A stretch of 19,860 nucleotides of DNA. It comes from S141-55 sp964422065. GTDB lineage: Bacteria > Hydrothermota > Hydrothermia > WGAB01. The stretch covers positions 1 to 19,860 of the forward strand of contig CAYQZW010000018.1 of NCBI GenBank assembly GCA_964422065.1, given 5' to 3'. The notes beneath the pieces were generated by a model, which had not been told where the DNA came from, made no database searches, and saw only the letters and a program-made list of their open reading frames with translations. Made by a program: the position numbers and the translations under genes. Of the stretch, positions 1 through 7,087 are shown in pieces (within the stretch, counting starts at the first letter, position 1; every line of letters starts with the position of its first letter).

Positions 1-6
1 CACAGG

Positions 7-45
7 TGTCACCCATGTGTCCGAACACCTGTAACCCATGTATCC
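7..45. repeat. Two 16-bp direct repeats, possible IS end
   Basis: Two copies of TGTNACCCATGTNTCC lie at 7-22 and 30-45, offset by 23 bp and identical at 14 of 16 positions. Short tandem repeats of this kind occur at the termini of IS21- and IS481-type elements, and the wording of this one reminds me of such ends. The window starts here, so no transposase can be seen and the element call is inference. It could also be a tandem operator for the operon that starts with tilS. Confidence 0.4.
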
Positions 46-56
46 AGTCTGTACAT

Positions 57-110
57 AAAAAAAGGGGGGAAATGGAGAGGGGGAATGGGGTAGACTGCAA
101 AGGGGGAGGA
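57..110 (+). other. Purine tract with four G-runs upstream of tilS
   Basis: The plus strand is nearly all purine over about 50 bases. It has G-runs at 64-69, 79-83, 87-90 and 102-106, separated by 9, 3 and 11 nt. Four runs of at least four G could fold into a G-quadruplex. The tract covers the position where a -35 element for tilS would sit, and no good -35 hexamer is visible there. Confidence 0.35.
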
Positions 111-117
111 TTCCGGC

Positions 118-123
118 TACAAT
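118..123 (+). promoter_or_regulatory. -10 box for tilS, leaderless spacing
   Basis: TACAAT is followed by only 6 nt (AGGGAT) and then the tilS ATG at 130. A transcript starting the usual 6-7 nt after a -10 box would begin at or next to the start codon, and no Shine-Dalgarno sequence fits before it. The same arrangement occurs at 14592 and, on the minus strand, at 19329, which raises confidence. The -35 region is not recognisable. Confidence 0.55.
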
Positions 124-129
124 AGGGAT

Positions 130-1545
130 ATGACCCGGCCCACACCGATTCCTGGCCAGCCCGAATGGGAACGGGCCTTCCGAAGCGATTGGGGAAAGGC
201 CCTCCTGGAACGGGTTCTCAAAACGATCCGACAACATAAGATGTTCCGGAAGGGGGACCGGGTGGTCATTGCGGTCTCTGGTGGGGGCGACTCGGTCTTC
301 CTCCTGGGTGTCCTCTTGCAGGTCCGTGCGATCCTGGATCTGGACCTCAGTATCGCGCACATCCATCATGGGCTTCGGCCGGACGCCGACGAGGACGCGG
401 CGTGGGTTGTGGCCTGGGCGGAGGCCCTGGGGTTGCCGTTGGACCTGAAGCGGGTCCAGGTCCCGACCCATCTCCGGCCGGGCGCCAACCTCGAGGAGAC
501 AGCGCGGGATCTCCGGTACCAGGCCCTGGAGTCGATCCGGCACGTGCGTCGGGCCCGCCGGATCGCTGTAGGCCACACCTTGACGGACGCAGTCGAGACC
601 TTCCTGTTCCATCTTGCGCGCGGGGCCGGGTTCCGCGGGCTGGCCGGCATCCCGCCGGTGCGGCCGCCGATCGTCCGCCCCTTGATCGCTCTGAAACGTC
701 AAGAGATCCGTGAATTCCTCCAGGCCTTTGGCATCCCTTACCGGGACGATCCTACGAACCAGGACCTCCAGCGGACCCGGAACTTCATCCGTCTGGAGGT
801 TTTGCCTTTATTGGAGCGGCGGTTTCCGGGCATCCAGGACCACATCGCGCACCTCATGGCCCTCCACCGGGAGTTTCAGGACCTCTTGCTTTTGCAACTC
901 CCGCAGCGGGATCGGCTCCGCAAATTTGTGGGTGCCGGCATCGAGGTCTTGGACCGGCCCGCGCTCCAGTCCCTTCATCCAGCGGTGCTCCGGGGCTTCC
1001 TGCACGAGGTCTACGGGCTGGACTTCAAGGAGACCGAGGCGGTCATGTTCAAGATCCATGAAGGGGGCAAAATCCAGACCCGAACTGCCCTGTTTTGGGC
1101 CTCATTTCGGGACCTGGCCGTCCTCTCTTTGCCTCTCCCCCGGCTCCGGCTGACCGCGCAACCCTGGTCCTCGGAGTCCCTGGTGTTGCCGGAGATCAAC
1201 GTCCGTCTCCTGCAGCGTGTGGAGAAACACTGTACAATCCAGACCCCTTGGGAGATGTGTTTTCCTTTGGAGGCTGTGGATCGTGGGACCTTGCAGGTAC
1301 GCAGTTGGCGTCCTGGGGATATGCTCCCGCTTCTTGGGGCGCCCCGGAAGGTCAAGGACATCTTTCAGGGGCACCGGGTCCCGGCGTGGCGTCGGGGGCT
1401 TTGGCCCGTGGTGGCGGACCGGCACGGTATCCTCTGGGTGGTCGGCCTGGCCTCCGCGTACCGGGCGGGCCTGCAGGGTCCTCCTTGGTTGAAAATGGAG
1501 GTTGTCAAACATGAACCCAGAGAGCCCTGGATTTTTGATTTCTGA
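130..1545 (+). CDS. tilS: tRNA(Ile)-lysidine synthase TilS
   Basis: TilS is a cytoplasmic enzyme that uses ATP and lysine to convert C34 of tRNA-Ile(CAU) to lysidine, so that the tRNA reads AUA codons. The N-terminal PP-loop ATPase domain carries SGGGDS at residues 50-55, followed by the HIHHGLR motif near residue 77. A C-terminal TilS domain follows, with RSWRPGD and KVKDIFQ near residues 395-415. At 471 aa it is full length for a long-form TilS. About 22 residues precede the usual family start. I kept the ATG at 130 because of the -10 box directly before it; ATG 241 is a weaker alternative. It overlaps hpt by 35 nt, and tilS-hpt-ftsH is an order seen in many bacteria, including Bacillus. 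Confidence 0.95.
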   Translation: MTRPTPIPGQPEWERAFRSDWGKALLERVLKTIRQHKMFRKGDRVVIAVSGGGDSVFLLGVLLQVRAILDLDLSIAHIHHGLRPDADEDAAWVVAWAEALGLPLDLKRVQVPTHLRPGANLEETARDLRYQALESIRHVRRARRIAVGHTLTDAVETFLFHLARGAGFRGLAGIPPVRPPIVRPLIALKRQEIREFLQAFGIPYRDDPTNQDLQRTRNFIRLEVLPLLERRFPGIQDHIAHLMALHREFQDLLLLQLPQRDRLRKFVGAGIEVLDRPALQSLHPAVLRGFLHEVYGLDFKETEAVMFKIHEGGKIQTRTALFWASFRDLAVLSLPLPRLRLTAQPWSSESLVLPEINVRLLQRVEKHCTIQTPWEMCFPLEAVDRGTLQVRSWRPGDMLPLLGAPRKVKDIFQGHRVPAWRRGLWPVVADRHGILWVVGLASAYRAGLQGPPWLKMEVVKHEPREPWIFDF

Positions 1546-2071
1546 AGACCAGATCCAAGAGCGGGTCCGGGCCATGGCCCGGGCCATCGCGCAGGACTAC
1601 AAGGGGAAGACCCCCCTGTTGGTCGGTGTGCTCAAAGGCTCGTTCATCTTCCTTGCGGATTTGGTCCGGGAACTGGACATCCCGGTGGAGATCGACTTCT
1701 TGGCGGTCTCCAGTTATGGCAAAGCGACGGAGACGAGCGGGGAGGTGAAGATCATCAAGGACCTGTCGGAGCCGATTGAAGGGCGGCATGTGCTCCTGGT
1801 CGAGGACATTGTGGATACCGGGTTGACCTTGCAATACCTTTACCGGCTCTTGGGCGACCGGGCCCCTGCGTCCCTCCGGATCGCCGTGTTCCTGGACAAA
1901 AAGGAGCGCCGGCTCGTGGATGTCCCGATCCACTATGTCGGGTTTGAGGTGCCCGACCTCTTTTTGGTCGGCTACGGTCTTGACTATGCCGAGAAATACC
2001 GTAATCTTAAGTATATTCGGGCGTTACGCCCAGAAGAGGTGAGGAACATTGGAGAGACCTCGGAGTCCTAA
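1511..2071 (+). CDS. hpt: Hypoxanthine (guanine) phosphoribosyltransferase
   Basis: This enzyme transfers phosphoribose from PRPP to hypoxanthine or guanine in purine salvage, in the cytoplasm. The PRPP-binding loop VLLVEDIVDTGLT is at residues 95-107. The N-terminal LKGSFIF (41-47) and a C-terminal base-binding stretch ending in GYGLDYAEKYRNL (154-166) match the family. The 186-aa length is typical. I chose ATG 1511 because GGAGG at 1497-1501 sits 9 nt upstream; an in-frame TTG at 1502 would lie against that ribosome site. The gene starts inside tilS and overlaps ftsH at its 3' end, so it is probably cotranscribed and translationally coupled with both. Confidence 0.95.
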   Translation: MNPESPGFLISEDQIQERVRAMARAIAQDYKGKTPLLVGVLKGSFIFLADLVRELDIPVEIDFLAVSSYGKATETSGEVKIIKDLSEPIEGRHVLLVEDIVDTGLTLQYLYRLLGDRAPASLRIAVFLDKKERRLVDVPIHYVGFEVPDLFLVGYGLDYAEKYRNLKYIRALRPEEVRNIGETSES

Positions 2072-4061
2072 AACCCCAAGACCCCGGAACCGAGAGTTCC
2101 TGAAGACCTTCATTGTCTGGACGATCCTCTTTGTGGTGGTCATCCTGGGGATCCAGATCCTGGGGGTAGACCAGCACGCGAAACTTGAACTGGATCTCAC
2201 GACGTTCCAATCCCTGGTGGAGCAGAAGAAGGTCCAGGAAGCCACGATTGTGGAGCGGGAGATCACGGGTCGGTTGAAGGAGCCGATCAAAGGGCCGGAC
2301 GGCAACGACTATCTGTATTTCAAGACGCGATTGCCGTTTGACGATCCGGACCTGGTCAAACGGCTGGTGGACGCCGGGGTCCAGGTCAAGGCCAAGCCCC
2401 GACAGATCTGGTGGGACTTGGTGATCAGTTATCTGCCGTGGATTGTCCTGATCTTGGTCTTCTGGTTCTTCCTGTTCCGGCAGTTCCAGGCAGGACCGAA
2501 CCGGGCGTTCATGTTCGGGAAGAGCCGGGTCAAGATCCTGGCGGAGGACCGGCCGAAGGTCACGTTCCAGGACGTGGCCGGGGTCGAGGAAGCCAAGGAG
2601 GAGCTCCGGGAGGTCATTGAGTTTTTGAAGAATCCGGGCAAGTTCCGGCGGTTAGGGGCGCGGATCCCGAAGGGGGTGCTCCTGGTGGGGCCGCCCGGGA
2701 GTGGGAAGACCTTGCTGGCAAAAGCCGTCGCCGGTGAGGCCGGGGTGCCGTTCCTCTCGATCTCTGGCTCGGATTTTGTGGAGTTGTTCGTGGGGGTCGG
2801 CGCGGCACGGGTCCGCGACCTCTTTGAGCAGGCCAAGGCCCATGCCCCGTGTATCGTGTTCATTGATGAGATTGATGCCGTAGGGCGGCTCCGTGGTGCC
2901 GGCCTGGGCGGTGGACACGACGAGCGGGAGCAGACCCTGAACCAGTTGCTCGTTGAGATGGACGGCTTTGATACCTCGGAAGGGATTGTGGTGATGGCGG
3001 CGACGAACCGGCCGGACATCCTGGACCCGGCGTTGCTCCGACCGGGCCGGTTCGATCGGCACATTGTGGTGGACCTGCCGGACGTCAAGGGCCGGGAGGA
3101 GATCCTGAAGATCCATACCCGGAAGTTGCCGTTGGCGCCGGACGTAGACCTCAGCAAGATTGCGCGGGGCACGCCCGGCTTCTCTGGTGCGGACCTGGCG
3201 AACCTGGCCAACGAGGCGGCCCTGTTGGCGGCCCGTGCGGGCCGGGAACAGGTGACCATGGAGGACTTCGAGGAGGCCAAGGACAAGGTGCTCATGGGCA
3301 CCGCGCGGAAGAGCCTGGTCTTGTCGGACGAGGAGAAACGTCGGATCGCCTGTCACGAGTCTGGCCATGCGTTGGTCTCGCGGTTCCTGCCCGGTACAGA
3401 CCCGATCCACAAGGTCACGATCATCCCGCGTGGCCGGGCCTTGGGCCTGACCCAGCAGTTGCCGGTAGACGATCGGCACATCTATCCCAAGGAGTACTTG
3501 GAGAACCAACTCGCGATCCTGATGGGCGGGCGGGTGGCCGAACTGTTGGTCTATGGGGAGATCTCGACGGGTGCTGGGAACGACCTCGAACGGGCGACCG
3601 AACTGGCCCGGAAAATGGTCTGTGAATGGGGGATGTCGGACAAACTGGGGCCGGTGACCTTTGGCAAGGTGGAAGAGGAGATCTTCCTGGGTCGAGAACT
3701 CGGGATCAAGCGGACGTATTCCGAGCAGTTCGCGCAACTCATTGATGCGGAGATCCAGCGGTTTGTCCGGGATGCCGAGCAGCGTGCGCGCAAGATCATA
3801 GAGGAGCATCGGGAGGACCTGGATCGGTTGATCCAGGCGCTTTTGGAGCGGGAGACCCTGACCGGCGAGGAGATCGACGAGCTCCTGGAGTTGGCTCGGC
3901 CTGAGACCGCGTCTGCAGAAGCGCCCTCGAAGGCCTCGGAACCCCAGGAACAGGAATCCCCCACCTCCTCCTCGCCCGTGGGCAGCAGTTCCACGTCCTC
4001 CTCTATGGAAGAGGTGCCTCCGGCCTCGCCGGAGGACCCTGTGGGCTCGACACAATCCTAA
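2049..4061 (+). CDS. ftsH: ATP-dependent zinc metalloprotease FtsH
   Basis: FtsH is a membrane-anchored AAA+ hexameric protease that degrades misassembled membrane proteins and some regulators. Visible in order are transmembrane helix 1 (about 20-40), a small extracytoplasmic domain, transmembrane helix 2 (about 121-145), Walker A GPPGSGKT (214-221), Walker B IVFIDEID (269-276), an SRH region ending RPGRFDR (331-337), and the zinc site HESGH (436-440) with a candidate third ligand D512. The 670-aa length is normal. The last 45 residues are a Ser/Pro/Glu-rich tail, likely disordered. Translation starts at TTG 2049, 4 nt after a strong GAGGTGAGG (2036-2044), and the gene overlaps hpt by 23 nt. 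Confidence 0.97.
   Translation: MERPRSPKTPRPRNREFLKTFIVWTILFVVVILGIQILGVDQHAKLELDLTTFQSLVEQKKVQEATIVEREITGRLKEPIKGPDGNDYLYFKTRLPFDDPDLVKRLVDAGVQVKAKPRQIWWDLVISYLPWIVLILVFWFFLFRQFQAGPNRAFMFGKSRVKILAEDRPKVTFQDVAGVEEAKEELREVIEFLKNPGKFRRLGARIPKGVLLVGPPGSGKTLLAKAVAGEAGVPFLSISGSDFVELFVGVGAARVRDLFEQAKAHAPCIVFIDEIDAVGRLRGAGLGGGHDEREQTLNQLLVEMDGFDTSEGIVVMAATNRPDILDPALLRPGRFDRHIVVDLPDVKGREEILKIHTRKLPLAPDVDLSKIARGTPGFSGADLANLANEAALLAARAGREQVTMEDFEEAKDKVLMGTARKSLVLSDEEKRRIACHESGHALVSRFLPGTDPIHKVTIIPRGRALGLTQQLPVDDRHIYPKEYLENQLAILMGGRVAELLVYGEISTGAGNDLERATELARKMVCEWGMSDKLGPVTFGKVEEEIFLGRELGIKRTYSEQFAQLIDAEIQRFVRDAEQRARKIIEEHREDLDRLIQALLERETLTGEEIDELLELARPETASAEAPSKASEPQEQESPTSSSPVGSSSTSSSMEEVPPASPEDPVGSTQS
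4017..4035 (+). other. Perfect 8-bp hairpin near ftsH 3' end
   Basis: CCTCCGGC (4017-4024) and GCCGGAGG (4028-4035) are perfect complements around a 3-nt loop, 26 nt before the ftsH stop. No T-run follows, so it is not a standard intrinsic terminator. It may stabilise or process the ftsH transcript before the receptor gene, or simply reflect a Pro/Ala/Glu-rich, GC-rich tail. Confidence 0.25.
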
Positions 4062-4102
4062 TTTCTTTCGGGCTCGGGCGATAGATTTTGGAGGTGCGTG
4101 TG

Positions 4103-6451
4103 ATGTTCTGGGGGATTCTTTTGGTATTGGCGCAGGTCCGCGGCATCGTGCTGGACCAGGAGACCAAGGATCCGGTGATCGGTGCCGCGGTTTCTGACCT
4201 CCGAGGCCGGTGGGGTACGTACTCAGACCTGAACGGGAATTTCCAGTTGCGTGCCGCGCATCCGGGCGACACCTTGGTCATCACCCACGTCAGTTATCGA
4301 GCGGAGACCCTGGTCGTTCAGCAGTCCTTTGTGACGGTCTATCTGGAGCGGACCTATCTTACGGCACCGCCAGTCACGGTCAAACGCGGCCCGTGGGAGC
4401 GTCGGCTCAAGACCACGGCGACGGTTTATAGCAAACAAGGGGAAGACCTCGAGGCGTTGGGCTTGGAGGATCCCTGGGAGGGCATTGCGTCGTACCCAGG
4501 GGTGGTCCAGGGGCACATCCGGGGTGGCCGACGGGACGAGGTCCTGTACACCCTGGACGGTGCGCCGATCGTGGACAACGTCCAGCGTGAGGTCGTCTTT
4601 GCGTTGCCGACCTGGGCCATCTCGAACATGGAACTGCTGACCAGCGGATTCGAGCCGGAGTATGGCAATGTGACCGCCGGGCTCCTGCAGTTGACCAGCA
4701 AAAAGATGAACCTCCGTCAGGAGACCCATCTCTATCTCCGGTCGGATCTGACGACCCCGCCGGTGGGGGATCCGTACCGGGAGGTCCGGGTGGGTGGCTT
4801 TTATTCCACGCGTCGCGGGTTCCTCAGTCTCCGGGGGGTAGCGAGTGGGACCCGGTTCTGGAACCTCTGGCAGCGGGTCTTCTCCTATCCCATCCGCACG
4901 TCCGTAGACTATTTGGGGAACTGGACGATCTCGTTGCCTACGGGGTTTGTGGTGTTCCAGGCGCTCGGGGCATTCTCGCGGTGGCGGGAGTACGAGCACC
5001 TCTGGCGCTATTTCCTGCAGGGGCTCCCTTTGCGGCAGCGGGAGAGCCACCGACTGGGGCTCCTCTTCTCTTCCAAACTCGGGGAGCGATGGGGGCTCGA
5101 TTTCACCGGGTTCGAGTACATCATGAACTACCAGGTCTTGGGGAAATCCACGCGGGACTACAACCTCCACTTCGTATTTGATTCCTTAGGCTATGTCCGG
5201 CAGGGCGACAAGCCGGTCTGGACCGACCGGTTCCAGAACCGGCTCTTCCTGAAAGCCAAACTGCACTACTTCACGTCTGTAGTTCAGGGCTATCTTGGGG
5301 GGGAAGCCAACTTCTATGACCTTTATGTCCGGGAGGTCCAGCTCTACCCAGACTACTTAGAGGGCTACAATTTTCTGGCGTTTTTGACGTTTTTGAACCA
5401 GTATCATTACCGGCCGCGGTCGCAGGCGTTGTTCTTTTCGCTGAAACTGAAGAACGGTCCGGACCTGGTCCATTTCGGGCTCCGTTACGACCGGTTTGAT
5501 CCGCGGAGTTACCGGCCGGCGGTGGAACTCCCTCACGAGTGGCCGCCCCCGGACTGGGTCTATGAGCCGCAGGACAGTGTACCAGCGTCTGTGAAGCAGC
5601 AGTGGAGCCCGCGGTTGGGCATCTCGCACCGTGCCAAGAACGTCATCATCCGGTTCAACTACGGCGAATATTTCAAGATCCCGGAGTTCCAGTACCTTTA
5701 CAGCAACCCCTTTTACAACTTCCACCGGGGCTACATGCCGTTGGTGGGCAATCCGGACCTCAAGCCTTCCCGGACCCGTCTGTACGAGTACTCGGTGATC
5801 CTTTTGCCTCGTCCGAACGAGAACATCAGCATGAACGTCTTTTACCGGGAGTCCGACCATCTGGTGGACGCTATCCGGATCTTGCCGGACACGGCGTCCT
5901 TTTCGGACCTGGCGACCGGGTTTACGGTGTACGAGGATGTGGGGGAGGCGGTCACGGTGGGCTTTGAATGGGCGTGGGAGGGCTATCGGCCGGGGTTTCA
6001 GTGGACCCTCTCCTATTCGCTGATGAAGGCGATGGGGACTTATGGGACCTGGCTGGAAGACCAGATCGAAGAGGTGGAGGGGGTCATCATTGAGCCCGGG
6101 GTTCGGTATCCCTTGAGTTGGGACCAACGGCATACGCTGGCGTTTGAAGGCATCTTGGGAGACCCGTTGAGCCGGTACCTGGCTGTGAGCTTCCAATGGG
6201 GGAGCGGGTTGCCGTACTCCCCGCGGGGCGGACCGCCCAATTCGAAACGGCTGCCCCCGAACTACCATCTCAGCCTCCGGGCCGGGTACCGATGGCGGAA
6301 CCTCCTGTTCCATCTGCGTATCGAGAATCCGTTCGATCATCGGAACGTCCTCTGGGTGGACGGTGACGGGCGGCCCGGCGGGATCCGCCGGGACCCGATG
6401 GCCTTTTCGGAGGGACGAAGGGTATGGTTCGAGGTTACCGTGTACTACTGA
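4103..6451 (+). CDS. TonB-dependent receptor-like outer membrane protein
   Basis: This is a predicted outer-membrane beta-barrel that would import a bulky ligand using energy from TonB. A short hydrophobic N-terminus (FWGILLVLA) acts as signal peptide. It is followed by a carboxypeptidase-regulatory-like domain (about residues 13-85, with GIVLDQETKDPV and TYSDLNGNFQL), a plug domain (about 95-205, with GGRRDEVLYTLDGAPIVD), and a long barrel rich in alternating aromatic strands ending FEVTVYY with a terminal aromatic. ATG 4103 lies 7 nt after GGAGGT (4090-4095). Upstream in-frame TTG 4088 or GTG 4094 would add an Arg to an otherwise uncharged signal n-region, so the start is not settled. No SusD-like partner, TonB or ExbBD is in the window, and the ligand is unknown. 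The N-terminal domain is of the type common in Bacteroidetes-like receptors. Confidence 0.85.
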   Translation: MFWGILLVLAQVRGIVLDQETKDPVIGAAVSDLRGRWGTYSDLNGNFQLRAAHPGDTLVITHVSYRAETLVVQQSFVTVYLERTYLTAPPVTVKRGPWERRLKTTATVYSKQGEDLEALGLEDPWEGIASYPGVVQGHIRGGRRDEVLYTLDGAPIVDNVQREVVFALPTWAISNMELLTSGFEPEYGNVTAGLLQLTSKKMNLRQETHLYLRSDLTTPPVGDPYREVRVGGFYSTRRGFLSLRGVASGTRFWNLWQRVFSYPIRTSVDYLGNWTISLPTGFVVFQALGAFSRWREYEHLWRYFLQGLPLRQRESHRLGLLFSSKLGERWGLDFTGFEYIMNYQVLGKSTRDYNLHFVFDSLGYVRQGDKPVWTDRFQNRLFLKAKLHYFTSVVQGYLGGEANFYDLYVREVQLYPDYLEGYNFLAFLTFLNQYHYRPRSQALFFSLKLKNGPDLVHFGLRYDRFDPRSYRPAVELPHEWPPPDWVYEPQDSVPASVKQQWSPRLGISHRAKNVIIRFNYGEYFKIPEFQYLYSNPFYNFHRGYMPLVGNPDLKPSRTRLYEYSVILLPRPNENISMNVFYRESDHLVDAIRILPDTASFSDLATGFTVYEDVGEAVTVGFEWAWEGYRPGFQWTLSYSLMKAMGTYGTWLEDQIEEVEGVIIEPGVRYPLSWDQRHTLAFEGILGDPLSRYLAVSFQWGSGLPYSPRGGPPNSKRLPPNYHLSLRAGYRWRNLLFHLRIENPFDHRNVLWVDGDGRPGGIRRDPMAFSEGRRVWFEVTVYY

Positions 6452-6828
6452 TCCTGGGGGTTCTGAGTTTGAGCAACGGGTGCCTCCGGAAACAGCAATG
6501 GGAGGTCGCCCCACCGATCTGGCCCAGGTATGTGGTGGAAGGGGTCGTCTTGGACTCTCTGACCCATGAGCCGATCTGGGAGGCCCGAATTATCCTGGTG
6601 CCGATCCGTTTGCTCTTCCCGGACTCCATGATGCCGGAGACGGCATATACGGACGCCAACGGCTATTTCCAATTCCCCTCGATCCCGGCCGCATGGCTTT
6701 CGATGTCTGTGGACCACTATGCGCATAAGCCGATCGAGGGCAAATACCTGGTGATCCAACGGGACCGCTATCTTGAGATCTACATGGCGCCAAGGATCGG
6801 CAAGCGTGGGAAGAGCACAGGCCCTTAG
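6424..6828 (+). CDS. Small lipoprotein with carboxypeptidase-regulatory-like fold
   Basis: I do not recognise this as a named gene. The 134-aa product has an N-terminal RGYR, a hydrophobic stretch and an imperfect lipobox SNGC with Cys20, so it is probably a lipoprotein. The rest resembles one carboxypeptidase-regulatory-like (beta-sandwich) domain: VVEGVVLDSLTHEPIWEA and later AYTDANGYFQFPSIP, the same pattern as in the N-terminal domain of the upstream receptor. ATG 6424 has GGAGGG at 6409-6414. It overlaps the receptor gene by 28 nt, so the two are probably coexpressed, and it may be a surface or periplasmic partner of that receptor. Confidence 0.7.
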   Translation: MVRGYRVLLILGVLSLSNGCLRKQQWEVAPPIWPRYVVEGVVLDSLTHEPIWEARIILVPIRLLFPDSMMPETAYTDANGYFQFPSIPAAWLSMSVDHYAHKPIEGKYLVIQRDRYLEIYMAPRIGKRGKSTGP

Positions 6829-7007
6829 GGGCCAACCCACGAAGACACAGGGGATGCCCGCGTCATCCCCCACCCCCTCACGCCCCTATCCGCTCGTCCG
6901 ACAAGCGGCCAAGCCCGACTTCCTGCAGTTCCACATCCCCCTTCTTTCCCATAGGGCGCTCAAAGCCGGGATATTCCGGTTTTAGAGAAGATGCTGTAAT
7001 CTCAAAG
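6829..7007. other. Intergenic region with two dyads
   Basis: No gene is seen here. GGGGATG (6850-6856) pairs with CATCCCC (6864-6870) around a 7-nt loop and could end the upstream operon, although no T-run follows. A second imperfect dyad is centred at 6899 (6890-6908), with arms CCGCT-GTC and GAC-AGCGG. It contains GTCCGA, which also forms the arms of the dyad in the cytochrome leader. Confidence 0.3.
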
Positions 7008-7037
7008 TTGACAAACCCATCTAACACAGGGTAAAAT
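7008..7037 (+). promoter_or_regulatory. Sigma70-type promoter of octaheme cytochrome
   Basis: A perfect -35 TTGACA (7008-7013) and a -10 TAAAAT (7032-7037) are separated by 18 nt. Transcription would start near 7044, giving a leader of about 44 nt. This is the best -35/-10 pair in the window and it fits a separately transcribed cytochrome gene. Confidence 0.75.
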
Positions 7038-7049
7038 AAGGGTGGCAAT

Positions 7050-7083
7050 TCGGACTTGTTTGTCCGATTTAAAACAAGGAGGT
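7050..7083 (+). promoter_or_regulatory. Structured 5' leader overlapping cytochrome RBS
   Basis: Helix 1 is TCGGAC (7050-7055) with GTCCGA (7062-7067), perfect over 6 bp. The 6-nt loop TTGTTT (7056-7061) is itself complementary to AAACAA (7072-7077), and C7055-G7078 can extend that pairing. The downstream strand enters the ribosome site AAGGAGGT (7076-7083). The two helices could alternate or form a compact pseudoknot. The dyad could instead be a DNA operator. No known riboswitch class was recognised. Confidence 0.45.
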
Positions 7084-7087
7084 TGGT

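Noticed and set aside
2652..4055. 467-codon minus-strand frame inside ftsH
   Set aside because: It lies fully antisense to a clear FtsH, is Arg/Gln/His-rich, and arises from GC-rich codon bias.
6820..6833. 5-bp hairpin GGCCC/GGGCC around the lipoprotein stop codon
   Set aside because: Too short, with no T-run; not a credible terminator in GC-rich DNA.
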